This document shows, piece after piece, positions 8,975-17,303 of a DNA stretch of 64,000 nt. Source of the stretch: Bacillota bacterium. Lineage in GTDB: Bacteria > Bacillota > Clostridia > Lachnospirales > Lachnospiraceae. The notes beneath the pieces were generated by a model. That model did no database searches, was not told the origin of the DNA, and was given only the letters and a program-made list of their open reading frames with translations. The stretch's first letter is position 1. Each line of letters opens with the position of its first letter. Made by a program: the position numbers and the translations under genes. The stretch spans positions 1-64,000 of the forward strand of contig JAEXOU010000009.1 in the NCBI GenBank assembly GCA_023439125.1. The letters are read 5' to 3'.

Positions 8975-9845
8975 TGTTATGATACAAGCCGATAATTTGG
9001 TGAAAATCTATAAAACAACTGATATTGAAGTACTTGCACTGCAAGGACTTGATATGACAATCGAAAAAGGTGAATTAATGGCGATTATCGGGAATTCGGG
9101 AAGTGGAAAATCCACCTTTTTAAATATGATTGGCGGGCTTGATCGTCCAAGCGCTGGAAAACTTTTTGTAGATGGTAAAAATTTATTTTCAATGACGGAT
9201 AACGAACTTGTACTTTATAAAAGGAATACAGTAGGTTTCGTATGGCAAAATAATGGAAGAAATATGCTTCCCTACTTATCTGCATATGAAAATATAATGA
9301 CACCGATGCTTTTTAGTGATCAGAAAAAGAAGAAAGAACGTGTGAATGAACTTCTTGATTTGGTAGGCATGACACATAGAAAAAACCATCGTTTGAATCA
9401 GCTATCGGGTGGTGAACAACAACGAATTGCAATTGCTATTGCATTAGCGAATGACCCAAAGGTTTTATTAGCTGATGAACCAACAGGATCAGTTGACCGT
9501 AAAACGTCAGACTTTATATTAGATATCTTTCGAAAGTTAAATCGGGATCTTGGTTTGACGATTGTGATTGTAACTCACGATCAAGACTTATCTAAAAAAG
9601 TTTCTCGAGTTGCCACGATTAAAGATGGAAAAATTAGTAGTGAACGCATTTTAAAAGAAAAATATGCATTTCAAATGAATGAGGAAATTAGTTGGAGAGA
9701 AGAAGAAACTCAAGAAGAGTTTGCTATTATCGATCGTTCTGGTCGTGTGCAAATTCCAAGACAGTATTTAGACGCTCTTGAGCTTTCAGGAAATAAAGTA
9801 AAGATACATCTACAGGACAATTCAATTTTGTTAACGAGAGAGTAA
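8967..9845 (+). CDS. ABC transporter ATP-binding protein with AbrB-like C-terminal tail
   Basis: A 292-residue protein. Residues 1-225 are a LolD/MacB-type ATPase with Walker A GNSGSGKST, signature LSGGEQQRIAIA and Walker B LLADEPTG. The last 39 residues (about 254-292) read like a SpoVT/AbrB swapped-hairpin domain: IIDRSGRVQIPRQYLDALEL, then a short KVKIHLQDNSILL strand pair. Plain LolD-type ATPases are about 220-235 residues, so the tail is extra. It could dimerise or bind DNA; neither is shown. It is the last gene of the six-gene export run, followed by a strong terminator. Confidence 0.85.
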   Translation: MSDVMIQADNLVKIYKTTDIEVLALQGLDMTIEKGELMAIIGNSGSGKSTFLNMIGGLDRPSAGKLFVDGKNLFSMTDNELVLYKRNTVGFVWQNNGRNMLPYLSAYENIMTPMLFSDQKKKKERVNELLDLVGMTHRKNHRLNQLSGGEQQRIAIAIALANDPKVLLADEPTGSVDRKTSDFILDIFRKLNRDLGLTIVIVTHDQDLSKKVSRVATIKDGKISSERILKEKYAFQMNEEISWREEETQEEFAIIDRSGRVQIPRQYLDALELSGNKVKIHLQDNSILLTRE

Positions 9846-9883
9846 GTGGAAGAGAACTGCTTTTACATTAGGCTTCAGGAATG

Positions 9884-9917
9884 GGGTTGTTGCATAATGC
9901 AACAATCCTGTTTTTTT
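9884..9917 (+). terminator. Intrinsic terminator of the export operon
   Basis: GGGTTGTTGCAT pairs with ATGCAACAATCC and is followed by a seven-T run. Confidence 0.85.
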
Positions 9918-9923
9918 GCTATG

Positions 9924-10009
9924 AAGAAGAAAGAGTACACATGTATATTTTCTACGGCGTGCTACACTCACAAGCCCACAAACAGCGTGTGGGACTTGTA
10001 AGGCCTTAT
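9924..10009. repeat. Repeat family B, copy 2 (right arm missing)
   Basis: This matches copy 1 at 1-111 through the left arm (AAGAAAGAGTACACATGTAT) and the centre (CACAAGCCCACA / TGTGGGACTTGT), up to AAGGCCTT. It then stops and the right arm is absent. The stop codon (10006-10008) of the convergent membrane-protein gene is made of this repeat's last bases. Confidence 0.75.
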
Positions 10010-10509
10010 ATACGGAATGCATGAATGACAGAAAAAACAAAATCAGTTAATAATACTACAAGTAAACCAAATGCAATTTTAGTTTTCAGTGGGCTTGAAA
10101 TCTTATTGGTAAGTCGCTTTACCCTCGGATGTATGTAATTGACTAGTACAACTCCTAGAAAACCGAAAAGAAGAGAACCAAGTAAACAGATTCTTCCATT
10201 GAGTTGAATTGTATAATTTGTATAATCCCACCATTTCTTATGAAAAATCATCTCCAAAACCCAGGATACTGTATACTCGAGAGCAGTAGTTACGATCATG
10301 CTGTATAAGAATTGACTCAACTTTGTCATTCGTTTATGTAACAAGATAATAACAAAGATTGCACCAAATCCATAGATAGGCAGGTAAGGTCCATAAGAAA
10401 AACCACGTTTTACAAATTCACCAGCTTCAATCGAGCAGTAGATGGTTTCATAACACCAACCGTATATGCTATAAATAAAAAACCATAATATCATATCCCA
10501 AAGAACCAT
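10006..10509 (-). CDS. CmpB-type putative ABC transporter membrane protein (PF06541-like)
   Basis: A 167-residue protein with about five membrane segments. The early motifs YGWCYETIY and KRGFSYGPYLPIYGFGA fit the 'putative ABC-transporter type IV / CmpB' family common in clostridia; its function is not established. The start at 10509 (MVLWDMILW) is preferred because AAGGAG lies 7 bases upstream, rather than the longer reading from 10545. Its 3' end abuts repeat family B copy 2, which may have altered the last codons. Confidence 0.75.
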   Translation of the reverse strand: MVLWDMILWFFIYSIYGWCYETIYCSIEAGEFVKRGFSYGPYLPIYGFGAIFVIILLHKRMTKLSQFLYSMIVTTALEYTVSWVLEMIFHKKWWDYTNYTIQLNGRICLLGSLLFGFLGVVLVNYIHPRVKRLTNKISSPLKTKIAFGLLVVLLTDFVFSVIHAFRI

Positions 10510-10680
10510 AGTCATTCTCCTTAGATAACAACGTTCAATTAACATGTTTTCACGATTATTATATTATCAGCAAAAAAAATTGTCCATGAAACGAGCCATA
10601 CTTTAATGGTATTCTAAGATTTCTAATAAATCCTCTAATTTTTCTATCAATTCAATTTTTTAACATAAGTATTTTAAATT

Positions 10681-10738
10681 ATCCAATATCTATTTTATGT
10701 TGGATGTTATTGCATTAAGTGAGAAAATATGTAATAAT
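10681..10738 (+). promoter_or_regulatory. Possible promoter and inverted repeat upstream of iorA
   Basis: ATCCAATAT and ATGTTGGAT (10681-10705) form an imperfect inverted repeat. TTGCAT (10710-10715) and AATAAT (10733-10738), 17 bases apart, could be the -35 and -10 boxes for iorA. Confidence 0.35.
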
Positions 10739-10776
10739 TATAAATTAATAACATAAAAGGAAAGGATGTAATTCAC

Positions 10777-12516
10777 ATGTCAGAAAAAGCAATCATGTTA
10801 GGCAATGAGGCGATTGCCAGAGGTGCTTACGAAGCTGGAGTTAAGGTTGCTGCAGCATACCCGGGTACACCTAGTACTGAAATCAGTGAGAACCTAGTTA
10901 AGTATAAAGAGATCTATTGTGAGTGGTCACCGAATGAAAAAGTTGCAATGGAAGTCGCAATTGGAGCATCCATAAGCGGAGTAAGAGCAATGGCTTCGAT
11001 GAAACATGTTGGAGTAAACGTTGCTGCTGATCCGTTGTATAGCATCTCATATGCTGGTGTTAATGGTGGATTAGTGTTAGTAGCAGCGGATGATCCTGGT
11101 CTTTACTCTTCCCAGAATGAGCAGGATTCAAGAATGGTTGCGCGTGCTGCTCAGATACCAGTAATAGAACCTTCTGATAGTCAGGAAGCGAAAGATTTTA
11201 TCAAGTTCGCATTTGATATGAGTGAGAAATATGATACTCCTGTCATGGTTCGTATAACGACAAGAATTGCCCATTCACAAGGAATGGTTACATTAGAATC
11301 AAGAGATGAAATAGTTGATAAACCTTATGAGAGAAATCCACAAAAGAATGTTTTGATGCCTGGTAATGCAAAACTACGTCATCTTGTAGTGGAAGAAAGA
11401 ACCAATCGTATGATTGAAGATGGGTGTGATTTCCCAATCAATAAGGTAGAGTATAAAGATACAAAAATTGGTGTGATTACAAGTGGAATCCCATATCAGT
11501 ATGTAAAAGAAGCAATGCCAGACGCTTCTATCTGTAAGTTAGGTATTGTAAATCCACTTCCAAGAAAATTAATTGAAGAGTTTGCAGCTACAGTTGAAAC
11601 ATTGTACATAGTAGAGGAATTAGATCCTGTGATTGAAGAACAAGTAAAATCATGGGGAATAAAGGCAATTGGCAAGGAATTATTAACAGTGCAAGGGGAA
11701 TACAGTGCTAATCTGTTAAAGGAAGCAATTCTGGGACAAAAGCTTGATATTGCAGCACCTACACAAGCACCAAATCGTCCACCGATCCTTTGTCCAGGAT
11801 GCCCACATCGTAGCGTGTATTCTGTATTAAAAAAATTAGGTATTCATGCGGCAGGAGATATTGGCTGCTATACGTTAGGTGCAGTTGCACCACTTAGTGT
11901 TGTAGATACTACCATTTGTATGGGAGCAAGTATCAGTTCCCTTCACGGAATGGAAAAGGCAAAAGGAAAAGAGTACATAAAGAATTGGGTTGCAGTTATT
12001 GGTGATTCTACATTTATGCATACTGGTGTAAACTCTTTAATCAATATGGTATATAACCAAGGTACTGGTACTGTATTAATTCTAGATAATTCAACAACTG
12101 GAATGACGGGACATCAAGATCATGCTGCAACTGGAAAGACATTAATGGGTGATGAGACCTATGCAACTAATATCATGAATTTATGTAAAGCGATTGGTGT
12201 AAACAATGTCGTAGAAGTGAATGCATTTGATATTGAATTACTTGAAAAGACGTTAAAAGAAGAAATCGCAAAGGATGAGATTAGTGTTATCATAACGAAA
12301 TCGCCATGTGTATTACTAAGTAAAGCACCAGTTAAGGAACTATGTGTTGTAGATCCAGAGAAATGCAAGAAATGTGGTATGTGTATGAAACCAGGCTGTC
12401 CTGCTATGACTAAGACAGAAAATGGAACTGTACTTATCAATGATACGATGTGTAATGGTTGCGATCTTTGCCGTAAGTTGTGCAAATTCGGTGCAATTAC
12501 TAGAGTAGCGAAATAG
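10777..12516 (+). CDS. iorA: Indolepyruvate:ferredoxin oxidoreductase, alpha subunit
   Basis: A 579-residue thiamine-diphosphate and iron-sulfur subunit that oxidatively decarboxylates aryl pyruvates (indolepyruvate, phenylpyruvate) to aryl-acetyl-CoA with reduction of ferredoxin. The N-terminal pyruvate-binding domain begins MLGNEAIARGAYEAG with YPGTPSTE. The TPP domain holds GDSTFMHTG and TGMTGHQDHA around residues 405-450. The C-terminus carries two 4Fe-4S motifs (CKKCGMCMKPGC and CNGCDLCRKLC). Length matches the family. iorB follows after 12 bases and paaK lies downstream, so this is one aromatic amino-acid fermentation operon. Confidence 0.96.
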   Translation: MSEKAIMLGNEAIARGAYEAGVKVAAAYPGTPSTEISENLVKYKEIYCEWSPNEKVAMEVAIGASISGVRAMASMKHVGVNVAADPLYSISYAGVNGGLVLVAADDPGLYSSQNEQDSRMVARAAQIPVIEPSDSQEAKDFIKFAFDMSEKYDTPVMVRITTRIAHSQGMVTLESRDEIVDKPYERNPQKNVLMPGNAKLRHLVVEERTNRMIEDGCDFPINKVEYKDTKIGVITSGIPYQYVKEAMPDASICKLGIVNPLPRKLIEEFAATVETLYIVEELDPVIEEQVKSWGIKAIGKELLTVQGEYSANLLKEAILGQKLDIAAPTQAPNRPPILCPGCPHRSVYSVLKKLGIHAAGDIGCYTLGAVAPLSVVDTTICMGASISSLHGMEKAKGKEYIKNWVAVIGDSTFMHTGVNSLINMVYNQGTGTVLILDNSTTGMTGHQDHAATGKTLMGDETYATNIMNLCKAIGVNNVVEVNAFDIELLEKTLKEEIAKDEISVIITKSPCVLLSKAPVKELCVVDPEKCKKCGMCMKPGCPAMTKTENGTVLINDTMCNGCDLCRKLCKFGAITRVAK

Positions 12517-12528
12517 GAGGAAAGTCAG

Positions 12529-13104
12529 ATGGCAACGAAAAATATTATGATTGTTGGTGTCGGTGGACAGGGAACTTTACTGACAAGCCGTATCTTAGGC
12601 GGTATTACAATTCATGCAGGCTATGATGTTAAATTATCCGAAGTACATGGAATGGCCCAAAGAGGAGGTAGCGTTGTAACATTTGTACGATATGGTGAAA
12701 ATGTTGCAGAGCCAATTGTTGAGGAAGGTCAAGCAGATGTTATCATAGCATTTGAACGACTTGAAGCATTACGATATGCTCACTTCTTGAAAAAAAGTGG
12801 TGTTCTAATTGTAAATAATCAAAGAATTGATCCTATGCCAGTTGTAATTGGAGCAGCGCAATATCCTGAGAACATACTTGAAAATCTTGCAAAAGAACAT
12901 AAGCTTTTAGTAGTGGATGCTATGGAAGAAGCTAAAAAGATAGGTAATCCAAAAGTGTTTAATATTATTGTATTAGGCGTGGCAGCAGCACATATGGACT
13001 TTAGTAAAGAGGAATGGTTGGAAGTTATAGAAAAAACTGTTCCACCAAAGACAATTGAAATCAATAAAAAGGCATTTGAAGTTGGATTTGAGATGCATAA
13101 GTAG
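12529..13104 (+). CDS. iorB: Indolepyruvate:ferredoxin oxidoreductase, beta subunit
   Basis: A 191-residue gamma-domain subunit with the typical start KNIMIVGVGGQGTLLTSRIL and the EVHGMAQRGGSVVTFVR motif of pyruvate-type 2-oxoacid oxidoreductases. It partners IorA. AGGAGG precedes the ATG, and the next gene starts 11 bases after its stop. Confidence 0.95.
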   Translation: MATKNIMIVGVGGQGTLLTSRILGGITIHAGYDVKLSEVHGMAQRGGSVVTFVRYGENVAEPIVEEGQADVIIAFERLEALRYAHFLKKSGVLIVNNQRIDPMPVVIGAAQYPENILENLAKEHKLLVVDAMEEAKKIGNPKVFNIIVLGVAAAHMDFSKEEWLEVIEKTVPPKTIEINKKAFEVGFEMHK

Positions 13105-13115
13105 GAGGTGGAGTT

Positions 13116-13523
13116 ATGCTACAACAACTTTCGGTATTTGTAGAAAACAAAATAGGTAGTTTAAACAAGGTAACGCATGCAATTTATGAGAATGGGATTA
13201 ACTTACGTGCAATTTCAGCATTTGATTCACCAGATTTTTGTATTATGAGAATTGTCGTTGATAAACCGGAGGAAGCAAAGAAGGTATTAGCTGCAAAGGG
13301 TTTTGCTGTTAAGGTTTCGCAAGTTTTAGCAATCGAATTAGCAGATCAACCAGGAGAGCTTGACCGTGTGTTGAGTATTCTTGCAGAAAATGAACTTAGT
13401 ATTAATTATATCTATTCCCTAGTTCTACGAGGAGATAAAGCACCACTTATGGTGTTAAACTTAAATGATAATGAAAAAGCAATACAAGTGTTGCAAGCAA
13501 ATAAGATTTGCATTGTGGATTAA
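13116..13523 (+). CDS. Tandem ACT-domain protein, first
   Basis: A 135-residue protein made of two ACT domains: LSVFVENKIGSLNKVTHAI at the start and VLAIELADQPGELDRVLSIL from about residue 70. ACT pairs usually bind amino acids, and such small proteins commonly accompany paaK and ior genes in clostridia. Its regulatory role here is inferred from context. AGGAGGTGG lies upstream. Confidence 0.88.
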   Translation: MLQQLSVFVENKIGSLNKVTHAIYENGINLRAISAFDSPDFCIMRIVVDKPEEAKKVLAAKGFAVKVSQVLAIELADQPGELDRVLSILAENELSINYIYSLVLRGDKAPLMVLNLNDNEKAIQVLQANKICIVD

Positions 13524-13540
13524 CAAGGGGAGGACAGCGA

Positions 13541-14839
13541 ATGATTTGGAACGAAGCCAAAGAATGTATGAGTCGTGATGAAATGACAAATCTTCAGAGT
13601 AAGCGACTTGTTAAGATGGTAGATCGTGTTTACCATAATGTAGAATTTTATCGTAAAAAAATGCAGGTGATGGGAATTGAACCTGGCGATATTCATGGAA
13701 TTGAAGACTTGAATAAGCTTCCGTTTACTACAAAGACAGATTTAAGAGATAATTATCCATTTGGATTATTTGCAATTCCAGAATCTGAAGTTGTTCGAGT
13801 TCATGCATCTTCTGGTACAACAGGAAAAGCTACAGTTGTTGGATACTCTAGAAGAGATATTGAAAACTGGCAAGAATGTGTAGCTCGAGTTTTATCTATG
13901 GTAGGGTTAGGAAAAAGTGATAAGATACAAGTATCTTATGGATATGGTTTATTTACTGGTGGTTTGGGACTTCATTATGGAGCAGAGAATTTAGGGGCTA
14001 CAGTTATTCCAATGTCATCAGGAAATACAAGAAAGCAAATCACAATGATGAAAGATTTTGGTTGTACTGCAATTGCATGTACGCCATCTTATCTATTACA
14101 TATTATAGAGACTTTAGAAGAGAGTGGTGAGATTGATCATATTAAGTTAAAGGCAGCAATTTGTGGTGCTGAACCTTGGACTGAGAATATGAGAAAGGAA
14201 ATCGAATCACGACTTCATGTCAATGCTCATGATATTTATGGATTAAGCGAGGTTATGGGACCTGGGGTTGCTGCAGACTGTAAGTATCATCAGGGACTTC
14301 ATGTTTATGAGGATCATTTCTTACCAGAAATATTAAATCCTGATACATTGGAGCCTTGTAAGCCAGGTGAAATAGGTGAACTTGCATTTACTACCTTAAC
14401 GAAGGAAGCACTTCCTTTATTCCGCTATCGCACGAAAGATTTAACTAGTATTTGTTATGATAAATGTGAATGTGGTAGAACGCTTGCAAGAATTTCTAGA
14501 TTCAAAGGACGTACAGATGATATGTTAATCATACGTGGTGTTAATGTATTTCCTTCTCAGGTTGAATCTGCTCTGCTTGAAATGGGTGAGACAAGTCCAA
14601 ACTATTTACTGATTGTAGACCGTGTAGATTATCAGGATACATTAGAAGTATTAGTAGAAGTAGAAGAAAGATTCTTTTCCGATGAAATTCGTGCCCTAGA
14701 ACATTTAACAGCAAAGATAGCTCATGTACTCCAACAAGCACTAGGTCTAGCAGTGAAGGTGAAATTAGTAGAACCTAAGACGATAGAGAGAAGTGAGGGT
14801 AAGGCAAAACGTGTGATTGATAAGCGTAAATTAGTTTAA
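13541..14839 (+). CDS. paaK: Phenylacetate-CoA ligase (AMP-forming)
   Basis: A 432-residue acyl-adenylate ligase with AMP-binding motif HASSGTTGKAT near residue 86, motif YGLSEVMGPG, and C-terminal KGRTDDMLIIRGVNVFPSQVE. It interconverts aryl acetates and aryl-acetyl-CoA. Beside iorAB it could run towards the acid to make ATP. The start at 13541 follows GGGGAGG; the earlier ATG at 13508 lies inside the upstream gene. It sits between two ACT-domain genes. Confidence 0.93.
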   Translation: MIWNEAKECMSRDEMTNLQSKRLVKMVDRVYHNVEFYRKKMQVMGIEPGDIHGIEDLNKLPFTTKTDLRDNYPFGLFAIPESEVVRVHASSGTTGKATVVGYSRRDIENWQECVARVLSMVGLGKSDKIQVSYGYGLFTGGLGLHYGAENLGATVIPMSSGNTRKQITMMKDFGCTAIACTPSYLLHIIETLEESGEIDHIKLKAAICGAEPWTENMRKEIESRLHVNAHDIYGLSEVMGPGVAADCKYHQGLHVYEDHFLPEILNPDTLEPCKPGEIGELAFTTLTKEALPLFRYRTKDLTSICYDKCECGRTLARISRFKGRTDDMLIIRGVNVFPSQVESALLEMGETSPNYLLIVDRVDYQDTLEVLVEVEERFFSDEIRALEHLTAKIAHVLQQALGLAVKVKLVEPKTIERSEGKAKRVIDKRKLV

Positions 14840-14853
14840 AGGAGGAATGTGCA

Positions 14854-15264
14854 ATGTTAATCAAACAGTTATCCGTTTTTATAGAAAATCGTGCCGGTAG
14901 ATTAGAAAAAGTTACACAAATTTTAAAGGATAATAACATTAATATTACTTCCTTAAGCCTAGCAGATACGTCGGATTATGGTATGCTTCGAATGATTGTG
15001 TCTGACCCGATGGAAGGAAAGAGAGCACTAAAAGAAGCTGGTTTTTCAACAATGCTAACAGATGTAATTGCAGTAAAGTGCCCTGATAAGATTGGCATGC
15101 TACATGAACTGCTTGTAACTCTTACAGAGGTTAATATTGAATATATGTATGCTATTTCAACAACCGAGAATGCAGCTATGATCTTAAAATTGTCGAATAA
15201 TGAAATCGGATTGGCTTTATTAAAAGAGAATGGGTATGAAGTACTTGATGAATCACTAGCTTAA
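14854..15264 (+). CDS. Tandem ACT-domain protein, second
   Basis: A 136-residue protein of two ACT domains (KQLSVFIENRAGRLEKVTQIL; VIAVKCPDKIGMLHELLVTL), paralogous to the gene at 13116. It starts 15 bases after paaK behind AAAGGAGG and is the last gene of the ior-paaK operon. Confidence 0.88.
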   Translation: MLIKQLSVFIENRAGRLEKVTQILKDNNINITSLSLADTSDYGMLRMIVSDPMEGKRALKEAGFSTMLTDVIAVKCPDKIGMLHELLVTLTEVNIEYMYAISTTENAAMILKLSNNEIGLALLKENGYEVLDESLA

Positions 15265-15286
15265 CAGTCTAAGATGAAATAAAAGC

Positions 15287-15313
15287 TTGACACTTTATTC
15301 TTTCGTTTATAAT
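15287..15313 (+). promoter_or_regulatory. Candidate promoter for the NusG-II protein
   Basis: TTGACA (15287-15292) and TATAAT (15308-15313). The spacer is short (15 bases), so the exact boxes are uncertain. Confidence 0.4.
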
Positions 15314-15381
15314 ATCTTTAAGAAGGCAACAATATGTTGGTATAAAGATTTTGTAAAATTATACAGAAAGGTTAAGCAGCT

Positions 15382-15756
15382 TTGAAGAAAAAGGATATTT
15401 TTTTAGTAATTGCAATATTGGTAATATCTGCAGGTGCGTTGATAGGATATCGTATGCTTAATAAGGCACCAGACAAACATACAGCAGAAGTTGTAATAAC
15501 AGTATATGGAGCTGAGTTCGGTAGATATCCACTTGATGTGGATCAAGAAGTTGAGATACCTGCTGATTATGGCACAAGTTTATTAGTGATAAAAGATGGT
15601 CAGGCAAAGATGATTTCTGCTGGATGTCCAGATAAGATTTGTGTAGACCATAATGCAATTTCGCAAAATTACGATAAGATTGTATGTATACCAAATCAGA
15701 TTATTGTAAAAATCGAAGGTGCAGAGGATGCAGATATTGATAGCATCGTTCAATAA
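15382..15756 (+). CDS. NusG domain II-containing membrane-anchored protein
   Basis: A 124-residue protein with one N-terminal membrane segment (FLVIAILVISAGALIGY) and a NusG-domain-II-like beta fold (PF07009 type) with the motif SAGCPDKICVDH. Its function is unknown; in clostridia such genes often sit near flavin or quinone-linked membrane enzymes. The start codon is TTG, with AGAAAGG 11 bases upstream. Confidence 0.75.
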   Translation: MKKKDIFLVIAILVISAGALIGYRMLNKAPDKHTAEVVITVYGAEFGRYPLDVDQEVEIPADYGTSLLVIKDGQAKMISAGCPDKICVDHNAISQNYDKIVCIPNQIIVKIEGAEDADIDSIVQ

Positions 15757-15821
15757 TCAGAATCAAGGGTTTATTGTTTCATAGGATTCAGGTGCCTAAA
15801 GTCTTTAAGATAGAAGTATAA

Positions 15822-15896
15822 CGTCATTTTGCACAAAGAAATGTAATGAGAATGGGATGACCAACATAATTTATATGTTGGTCATCCCATTTTTAG
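15822..15896. repeat. Repeat family A, copy 2 (internally deleted)
   Basis: It begins CGTCATTTTGCACAAAG like the other copies. The two inner arms (15854-15867 and 15875-15888) are joined by a short loop. The central hairpin and the right terminal repeat are missing. One base pair in the arms has changed on both sides relative to copy 1 (C at 15862, G at 15880). It may act as a shared terminator between two convergent genes. Confidence 0.75.
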
Positions 15897-15911
15897 CTAG
15901 TCACTTATTCT

Positions 15912-17048
15912 CTATTGGACTCTCTTAAGGTAAGGGTACGGATCAACGTTTGTCCCATTTATGATTAAGCTAAAGTGTAAATGTGGCGAAGTTGATATAC
16001 CAGTGGAACCAACAAGCGATATTGCTTGACCTTGATCAACATATTGACCTTCTGATACTAGAATCTTTGAATTGTGAAGATATCGAGTGACGACACCATT
16101 TCCATGATCAATTTCCACATAATAGCCACCAGTGCTACTATAACTAGTAGTAATAACCCTACCTGCTAAAACGGATACTACCTTGGAACCTTTCGTTCCA
16201 CCAATATCTAATCCCATATGATTTGTACTAGCCCCTTTGATTGGTGCTTTACGATAACCAAAATAAGTATAGATATTATGATCCGAAGGCAGTGGCCAAA
16301 CCATACAATTGATACTGGTCTTAGCCTCTTCTGGAGTAACAGCATACTTGAAGTCATATACAAAATCAACATAATTTTTTGAGACATATGCTTCATAATG
16401 GCCAAATTTTACTTGTACCCATTCATCTAGGACTTTAATGATTTCCATCTCATCATTTTTGGTAACTCTTGAAATTATCCTATAGTTTTCACCAGGTCCA
16501 GAACGCACATTAAGTGCCCCGCAGGTTACTCTGGCATACTTGGTATAGTACTGTTGTGCGTATGAGATTGCGTTTTGTCCAGTATATAAATACTGTTTCA
16601 TAACATAACCAGTCACATTATTCGAAGAGATGAGTGCCCAATCTCCATTCAATTGCTCTATCTTCACTACACCGGCATGAAAAAGTTTCCCTACAACTTC
16701 AGAGTCGGCGGATGCTTTTGCACGAATATTGACATAGTCGGCTACATTGGCTAATCCTAGACCTTGAAACAATATCGAAGTATTATCTTTTGCTACTAAA
16801 CGTTCTCCGTCAACAAATATGGTTGTAGATACATTATGAACGGAAATTCCTTTCTCGGAAAGTATGTCATTATAATAGGTATCAAGTAATTGAGACATAC
16901 CACCTATATTACTCTTACTTACATTTCTCTGATCTGAAACTGTATCTTGAGTACTTATTGTGTCAGCCTTAGCTTTTGTCAAGTTTGAATTACATAGTAA
17001 TGCCACAGTTAAAATGCTGAGAGCTTGTACTAGTACTATTTTTTTCAT
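15912..17048 (-). CDS. Secreted SH3b/M23 peptidoglycan endopeptidase
   Basis: A 378-residue exported protein: signal peptide at 1-28, two SH3b-type cell-wall modules at about 90-220 (VRSGPGENYRIISR is the clearest), and a C-terminal M23 (LytM) peptidase. Zinc-site residues are visible: His277 and Asp281 in HMGLDIGG, and HLHF at 356-359. It should cut peptide cross-links in peptidoglycan. The start at 17048 (MKKIVLV) fits GGAGGT 5 bases upstream; the ATG 12 bases earlier overlaps that site. It is a single gene converging on the NusG-II gene. Confidence 0.92.
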   Translation of the reverse strand: MKKIVLVQALSILTVALLCNSNLTKAKADTISTQDTVSDQRNVSKSNIGGMSQLLDTYYNDILSEKGISVHNVSTTIFVDGERLVAKDNTSILFQGLGLANVADYVNIRAKASADSEVVGKLFHAGVVKIEQLNGDWALISSNNVTGYVMKQYLYTGQNAISYAQQYYTKYARVTCGALNVRSGPGENYRIISRVTKNDEMEIIKVLDEWVQVKFGHYEAYVSKNYVDFVYDFKYAVTPEEAKTSINCMVWPLPSDHNIYTYFGYRKAPIKGASTNHMGLDIGGTKGSKVVSVLAGRVITTSYSSTGGYYVEIDHGNGVVTRYLHNSKILVSEGQYVDQGQAISLVGSTGISTSPHLHFSLIINGTNVDPYPYLKRVQ

Positions 17049-17303
17049 AATGACCTCCATTGACGATAAATATCCAAATAAGTGAAATATACCAATATAA
17101 TGTCGAATATTATCACTATTTGTTGTGATATCTTACAATAGATATTACATAAATATTACATAAGGGCAAAGAAATTATAACAAAATGTTTAAAATATGTC
17201 AATAAATTTTATACAGTTTGTATATTTCCTTCGAATCAAAAGTATTACTCACCGGCAGATAAAACGAGAATAAAATATAGTAACGTTAAATAAGGAGAAA
17301 TAA

